A program made the translations under genes and the position numbers. A stretch of 9,840 nucleotides of DNA, taken from Prevotella sp. UBA2456. Lineage in GTDB: Bacteria; Bacteroidota; Bacteroidia; Bacteroidales; Bacteroidaceae. Position 1 is the first letter of the stretch. Each line of letters opens with the position of its first letter. The notes under the pieces are model-generated. The model saw nothing but the letters and a program-made list of their open reading frames with translations. It had not been told where the DNA came from and made no database searches. Of the stretch, positions 6,299 to 9,840 are shown one piece after another. Where the stretch lies: assembly GCA_002342415.1 (NCBI GenBank), contig DDPY01000046.1, forward strand, positions 32,795 through 42,634, in the 5' to 3' direction.

Positions 6299-7043
6299 TT
6301 TCGTCATGCCAGAACTCCCAGGAGGCAAAGGCCTGCAGGAGGAGCATCTCGAGGCCGTTCTTGGTTTGGGCACCGTATTGTGCGCCGCGCTTCATGAAGA
6401 GCGTCTCGTCAGGATTGTAGATGAGGTCGTAGAGGATGGTATGCGAGTCCATAGCCTCGTAGGGCAGCGGTGGGCATACCTCGGTCTTGGGATACATGCC
6501 TACGGGGGTGCAGTTGATGATGACGTTGTACTCGTTGACGACCTCGGGTGTGATTTTGTCATACTGGATGGTGCCCGGCTTCTCGTACCGGCTGACGAAG
6601 ACGGTCTCGAGTCCGAGATTGCGCAGTCCGTAGTCAACGGCCTTGGAGGCACCTCCCGTACCGAGGATGAGCGCCTTGTGGTGCCATTTACGGTCGAGCA
6701 TGGGCTCGATGCTCTTGGTGAATCCGATGACGTCGGAGTTATAGCCTTTGAGCTTGATTTTCTTACCCTCGTGGGTGACACGGATGACGTTGACGGCACC
6801 GATGGCGCGGGCTTCGGGTGAGATGCTGTCGAGGAAGGGCAGTACCTTTTCCTTGTAGGGAATGGTAACGTTCAGGCCGCATAGCTCGGGATTCATGTCA
6901 AGCACCTCGGGGAGGTTGTCAATGTCGGGAATCTCGTAGTTTTCGTACACGGCATCAATGTTCTCGTCCTGGAACTTCTGGTTGAAGTAGCTGATGGAGA
7001 ACGAGTGTCCCAGTGGGAATCCGATGAGTCCGTACTTTTCCAT
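6294..7043 (-). CDS. aroE: Shikimate dehydrogenase
   Basis: NADP-dependent reduction of 3-dehydroshikimate to shikimate on the way to chorismate. With the ATG at 7043 the protein has 249 residues, matching homologues that begin MEKYGLIG. The upstream ATG at 7127 would add 28 unrelated residues inside menG and is rejected. The sequence AAAGGA nine bases upstream of 7043 is the best Shine-Dalgarno in the window. Visible motifs are the shikimate-binding S-F-S near 14-16, NVTIPYK with catalytic K64, GYNSD with N102 and D104, and the nucleotide-binding GTGGASKA at 128-135. NCTPVGMYP at 177-185 is also conserved. The gene starts 19 bases after menG, so the two are probably cotranscribed. Both serve the chorismate to menaquinone route. 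Confidence 0.97.
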   Translation of the reverse strand: MEKYGLIGFPLGHSFSISYFNQKFQDENIDAVYENYEIPDIDNLPEVLDMNPELCGLNVTIPYKEKVLPFLDSISPEARAIGAVNVIRVTHEGKKIKLKGYNSDVIGFTKSIEPMLDRKWHHKALILGTGGASKAVDYGLRNLGLETVFVSRYEKPGTIQYDKITPEVVNEYNVIINCTPVGMYPKTEVCPPLPYEAMDSHTILYDLIYNPDETLFMKRGAQYGAQTKNGLEMLLLQAFASWEFWHDER

Positions 7044-7052
7044 AATTTCTTT

Positions 7053-7058
7053 TCCTTT
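7053..7058 (-). promoter_or_regulatory. Shine-Dalgarno of aroE
   Basis: AAAGGA on the minus strand, nine bases before ATG 7041-7043. It decides the aroE start in favour of the 249-residue form, and it is notable because most genes here lack a clear ribosome binding site. Confidence 0.65.
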
Positions 7059-7062
7059 ATTA

Positions 7063-7800
7063 TTATTTACTGGCAAAATAGAAAGTGCAGATGCCGAATG
7101 TGAGGCGCTGGAATGCTGTATGGGCAAATCCTGCCTTGTGTAGGATGTCCATCATGCGCTCACCTTGCGGGAAAGCCTCGATGGTGCGTGTCAGATAGGA
7201 GTAGGCGCTGGTGTCCTTGGAGATGAGCCGTCCGTAGACGGGCAGAATGGTGTGTGAGTAGATGTGGAACAGCTGCCGCATGGGGAAGCGGACGGGTGTG
7301 GTGAGTTCCACGATGCAGAGGTGTCCTCCCTTGCGCAGCACTCGGCACATCTCGGCCAGTCCGGCGTCGAGGTTGGCGAAGTTGCGTATGCCGAAGGCTG
7401 CGGTGACGGCATCGAAGGAGTCGTCAGGGTAGGAGAGGGCCAGGCAGTCTTCGCGGCTGAAGGTGATGCGCTGTTGCAGCCCTAACCGCTCCACTTTCTC
7501 TGCCCCTATCTTCATCATGCCCTCGCTGATGTCTACGCCGCAGATTCGTGCCTGTGGCAGCATCTGTGCGGCCTGTATGGCAAAGTCGCCCGTGCCGGTG
7601 GCGATGTCGAGGATGGTTTGGGGCTGATGGTCGGCCAGCCTCTTGAGCGCCTTGCGTCGCCAATAGCGGTCAATGTTCCAGGAGAGGCGATGGTTCAGCG
7701 TGTCGTAGGTGGGGGCGATGTTGTCGAACATCGTCTCCACCTGCTGCGCCTTGTTGTTGGCGTTGAGGCTGTAGGGGGTTATCGTCTCTTGCTGGTACAT
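7063..7800 (-). CDS. menG: Demethylmenaquinone methyltransferase
   Basis: SAM-dependent C-methylation of demethylmenaquinone to menaquinone; the same family (UbiE) also acts in ubiquinone synthesis, but Bacteroidetes use menaquinone. With ATG at 7800 the protein has 245 residues. It starts MYQQETITPY, has the VETMFDNIAPTYDTLNH block at about 21-37, SAM motif I LDIATGTGDF at 64-73, DCLALSYPDDSFD at 108-120 and TAAFGIRNFANLD at 123-135. The open frame extends upstream to ATG 7887, but those 29 residues come wholly from two copies of a 45-bp palindromic repeat (LFSMLP-HGSPQK twice), so I chose 7800. GAAGA lies just upstream as a weak ribosome site. Initiation at the repeat ATGs cannot be excluded. 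Confidence 0.94.
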   Translation of the reverse strand: MYQQETITPYSLNANNKAQQVETMFDNIAPTYDTLNHRLSWNIDRYWRRKALKRLADHQPQTILDIATGTGDFAIQAAQMLPQARICGVDISEGMMKIGAEKVERLGLQQRITFSREDCLALSYPDDSFDAVTAAFGIRNFANLDAGLAEMCRVLRKGGHLCIVELTTPVRFPMRQLFHIYSHTILPVYGRLISKDTSAYSYLTRTIEAFPQGERMMDILHKAGFAHTAFQRLTFGICTFYFASK

Positions 7801-7803
7801 ATT

Positions 7804-7848
7804 CTTCTGGGGGCTGCCATGACATGGCAGCATACTGAACAAGTGTTC
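7804..7848. repeat. Palindromic repeat, copy D (tandem unit 1, purC-menG gap)
   Basis: A 45-bp unit containing the 19-bp palindrome 7813-7831 (arms GCTGCCAT and ATGGCAGC around GAC), followed by ATACTGAACAAG. It is 12 bases upstream of the menG ATG on the minus strand. It differs from copies A and C at two stem positions, each changed on both arms. It differs from the adjacent unit at only two bases. Confidence 0.88.
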
Positions 7849-7893
7849 CTTCTGGGGGCTGCCATGATATGGCAGCATACTGAACAAGTGTTG
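7849..7893. repeat. Palindromic repeat, copy E (tandem unit 2, abutting purC stop)
   Basis: A second 45-bp unit with palindrome 7858-7876 (centre GAT), again followed by ATACTGAACAAG. It ends at the base before the purC stop codon (7894-7896). The exact 45-base period equals 15 codons, so the menG frame stays open through both units. Two near-identical units imply a recent tandem duplication. Confidence 0.88.
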
Positions 7894-8841
7894 TTAGCGG
7901 GTGGCGAGCCAGGCACTGACGTTCTTCTCGATGCGCTGGGCGAGGTCTTCGGCATCGGGGGCCTTTTGGAAAGGCTCGCCGGTGATGTGCTCGTAGAGCT
8001 CGATGTAGCGGTCGGAGACGCTGGCGGCATACTCGTCGGTGATTTCGGGCATCACTTGTCCCGGCTCGTTCATGAAGTTGTGCTCGATGAGCCACTGGCG
8101 CACAAACTCCTTCGAGAGCTGTCGCTGGGGCTCGCCTTTGGCCAGTTTCTCCTCGTAGCCGTCGGCATAGAAGTAGCGGCTGGAGTCGGGGGTGTGAATC
8201 TCGTCAATCAGATAGACCTTACCGTCGCGCTTGCCGAATTCATATTTGGTGTCGACGAGGATGAGTCCGCGCTGGGCGGCAATCTCCTGTCCGCGCTTGA
8301 ATATCTTGCGCGTGTAGTCCTCCATCACGGCATAGTCCTCTGCCGATACCAGTCCCTGGGCGATGATTTCCTCCTTAGAGATGTTCATGTCGTGGCCCTC
8401 GTCGGCCTTGGTGGTGGGGGTGATGATGGGCTCGGGGAAACGCTCGTTCTCCTTCATGCCGTCGGGCAGGCGTACACCGCAGAGCTCGCGGCAGCCGTTC
8501 TTATACTCGCGCCATGCCGAGCCGGTGAGGATAGAGCGGATAATCATCTCCACACGGAATCCCTCGCACTTCAGACCCACGGTCACCATCGGGTCGGGGG
8601 TAGCCAGTTTCCAGTTGGGGCAGATGTCTGCGGTAGCATCGAGGAACTTGGCGGCAATCTGGTTCAACACCTGTCCCTTGTAGGGTATGCCCTTGGGCAG
8701 GATGACGTCGAAGGCCGATATGCGGTCGGTGGCCACCATCACCATCAGGTCGTCGTTGATGTTATACACGTCACGAACTTTGCCGTGATAAACGCTCTTT
8801 TGTCCTTTGAAATTAAAGTCGGTTCTTGTTAAAGCTTTCAT
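7894..8841 (-). CDS. purC: Phosphoribosylaminoimidazole-succinocarboxamide synthase (SAICAR synthetase)
   Basis: ATP-dependent joining of aspartate to CAIR to give SAICAR in purine synthesis. The 315-residue protein is the long single-domain form. Motifs visible are the nucleotide-binding GKVRDVY at 20-26, DRISAFDV at 39-46, PEPIITPTTKADEGHD at about 136-151, VDTKYEFG at 196-203 and the signature DEIHTPDSSRY at 213-223. The start at 8841 (MKALTRTDFNFKGQKSVYHG) fits homologues. It lies 29 bases after phoH with no promoter visible between them. Its stop codon directly abuts the tandem palindromic repeats. Along with purM it gives the cluster two of the purine steps, though they are not adjacent. 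Confidence 0.98.
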   Translation of the reverse strand: MKALTRTDFNFKGQKSVYHGKVRDVYNINDDLMVMVATDRISAFDVILPKGIPYKGQVLNQIAAKFLDATADICPNWKLATPDPMVTVGLKCEGFRVEMIIRSILTGSAWREYKNGCRELCGVRLPDGMKENERFPEPIITPTTKADEGHDMNISKEEIIAQGLVSAEDYAVMEDYTRKIFKRGQEIAAQRGLILVDTKYEFGKRDGKVYLIDEIHTPDSSRYFYADGYEEKLAKGEPQRQLSKEFVRQWLIEHNFMNEPGQVMPEITDEYAASVSDRYIELYEHITGEPFQKAPDAEDLAQRIEKNVSAWLATR

Positions 8842-8870
8842 CTTATCTTTGTTTTTTATAGATTCTTGGT

Positions 8871-9713
8871 TTATTGTTCTTCCGTTTCCGATGGTCTGCC
8901 TTGCTTATCGAAGCGTTCGTAGGCGTTGACGATGCGGGTGACGAGTTTATGGCGAACGATGTCCTTGCGGTTCAGCTCTACCACGCCGATGCCCTCGATG
9001 CCGCTGAGAATCTGCAGGGCCTCTACGAGTCCCGACTTCTGCGAGCGGGGCAGGTCTATCTGCGTCATGTCGCCCGTGATGATCATCTTCGTGTTCCACC
9101 CCATGCGGGTGAGGAACATGCGTATCTGCTGCGGAGTGGTGTTCTGCGCCTCGTCGAGGATGACCACGGCGTCCGACAGCGTGCGTCCGCGCATGAAGGC
9201 CAGCGGGGCTATCTGAATGATGTGGTGGTCCATCATCTCCTGCAGCTTGGCCTGTGGCAGCATGTCCTCCAACGCATCGTAGAGCGGCTGCAGGTAGGGG
9301 TCGATCTTGTCCTTCATGTCTCCGGGGAGGAATCCCAGTTTCTCGCCCGCCTCGACGGCTGGTCTCGAGAGGATGATCTTCTTGGCCGTCTTCTCTTTCA
9401 GCGCCTTGACGGCCAGTGCTATCGACAGATAGGTCTTGCCTGTGCCTGCCGGACCCACGGCAAACACCATGTCGTTGCCGAAGTAGGCATCAATCAGCCG
9501 TTGCTGGTTCTCGGTTCTTGCTTTGATGGGACGGCCCGACATGCTGTAGCACACCACACCGTCGGGTACTTCGTCTTTCGTCCGTTTGCCTTTTATGATG
9601 TCAAGGATGTCTTCTTCTCTCAGCGAGTTGAACTTCAGCACGTGCTGACGCATCTTCTCCGCATTCTCCACGAATGATGCCATCTGCTCTTCATCGCCCA
9701 GCACACGCGACAA
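8871..9713 (-). CDS. phoH: PhoH-like ATPase, N-terminus lost at the fold-back junction
   Basis: PhoH family P-loop NTPase (cytoplasmic); related proteins are linked to RNA metabolism, but the cellular role is not firmly settled. Walker A GPAGTGKT and Walker B VVILDEAQ are visible at residues 87-94 and 173-180, counting from the TTG at 9711-9713. ILSRPAVEAGEKLGFLPGDMKDKIDPYLQPLYDALEDM lies between them and ITGDMTQIDLP follows, all strongly conserved. Family members run about 320-330 residues; only 280 can be read here. The TTG is not a credible start, because the inverted duplication replaces the true upstream sequence at about 9709-9719. Residue 15 is Val where the inverted copy has Glu, the residue I would expect in this family. 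The gene is otherwise intact and is first in the visible gene series. Confidence 0.93.
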   Translation of the reverse strand: MSRVLGDEEQMASFVENAEKMRQHVLKFNSLREEDILDIIKGKRTKDEVPDGVVCYSMSGRPIKARTENQQRLIDAYFGNDMVFAVGPAGTGKTYLSIALAVKALKEKTAKKIILSRPAVEAGEKLGFLPGDMKDKIDPYLQPLYDALEDMLPQAKLQEMMDHHIIQIAPLAFMRGRTLSDAVVILDEAQNTTPQQIRMFLTRMGWNTKMIITGDMTQIDLPRSQKSGLVEALQILSGIEGIGVVELNRKDIVRHKLVTRIVNAYERFDKQGRPSETEEQ

Positions 9714-9840
9714 TGTGATGCGTGTGCTGGGCGATGAAGAGCAGATGGCATCATTCGAGGAGAATGCGGAGAAGATGCGTCAGCACGTGCTGAAGTTCAA
9801 CTCGCTGAGAGAAGAAGACATCCTTGACATCATAAAAGGC
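9588..9840. repeat. Large inverted duplication (fold-back) of the phoH 5' part
   Basis: Bases 9720-9840 are the reverse complement of 9588-9708, centred at 9714, with an 11-base loop (GACAATGTGAT, 9709-9719). Over 121 bp I find a single mismatch, 9670 against 9758. The right arm reaches the window edge and may continue. A palindrome of this size with so short a loop is hard to maintain in a cell and is typical of chimeric or fold-back artefacts at contig ends. A real inverted duplication cannot be excluded from one window. Confidence 0.95.
9709..9840 (+). pseudogene. phoH fragment, inverted copy, runs off the right edge
   Basis: The plus strand reads 44 codons in frame, beginning DNVMRVLGDEEQMASFEEN and ending LREEDILDIIKG at the window edge. 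It repeats the part of PhoH just before the ATPase core. The bases before CGTGTG read N-V-M here, which looks like the usual PhoH context (G-N/S-V-I-K-V-x-G-D-E-E), whereas the minus-strand copy reads I-T-L-S. The loop therefore probably carries a few genuine phoH bases belonging to this arm. No start codon or upstream region is present. Confidence 0.7.

Noticed and set aside
7044..7127. Upstream aroE start giving 277 residues
   Set aside because: The extra 28 residues are out-of-frame menG sequence; homologues start at MEKYGLIG and a Shine-Dalgarno precedes that ATG.
7804..7893. Tandem 45-bp repeats considered as a CRISPR fragment
   Set aside because: There are only two units, directly adjacent with no unique spacers, no cas genes nearby, and the unit matches palindromes elsewhere in the window.
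7618..8832. 404-codon plus-strand open frame opposite purC and menG
   Set aside because: It is antisense to two well-identified genes, has no recognisable domain, and its composition is that of a complementary-strand shadow.
1..9840. Defence island, prophage, biosynthetic cluster, tRNA or rRNA genes
   Set aside because: Apart from the fold-back and short repeats, every stretch over 150 bases is accounted for by the minus-strand genes described; no transposase, integrase, phage gene or RNA gene pattern was seen.

Overview
The window reads as chromosomal housekeeping DNA from a Bacteroidetes bacterium, most likely Prevotella or a close relative. Three things point there: the protein types (a long PurM-like cyclo-ligase, a type 2 OMP decarboxylase, a MenG-type quinone methyltransferase), a promoter matching the Bacteroidetes TTTG / TAnnTTTG form upstream of pheS, and weak or absent Shine-Dalgarno sequences. 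The genus is an inference; the phylum is well supported.

All recognisable genes lie on the minus strand. In transcription order (right to left) they are phoH (N-terminus lost in a fold-back), purC, menG/ubiE, aroE, a TPM-domain membrane protein, lemA, purM, prfA, a 65-residue two-helix membrane protein, pyrF and pheS (cut by the left edge). Gaps are mostly 19 to 93 bases. prfA and the small membrane gene overlap by 4 bases, and that gene overlaps pyrF by 19. The only clear promoter lies in the 137-base pyrF-pheS gap. The cluster mixes purine synthesis (purC, purM), pyrimidine synthesis (pyrF), shikimate and menaquinone synthesis (aroE, menG), translation (prfA, pheS), an ATPase (phoH) and a LemA/TPM envelope pair.

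I see no defence system, transposase, RNA gene or CRISPR array. The unusual content is in short repeats. (1) A family of 19-21 bp palindromes followed on the + strand by ATACTG-like sequence occurs five times, all in one orientation. Copies lie 12 to 15 bases upstream of the start codons of purM, prfA and menG, two copies form a 45-bp tandem pair, and one copy lies in frame inside purM. (2) A heptamer repeat (AGTTGAC/AGTTGAG) fills the aroE-TPM gap and also forms an in-frame insertion inside pyrF. (3) A 9-bp minisatellite lies between the TPM gene and lemA.

The right end is a near-perfect inverted duplication of the phoH 5' part: about 121 bp per arm, an 11-base loop and one mismatch. It truncates phoH and may be an assembly or amplification fold-back rather than real genome structure.
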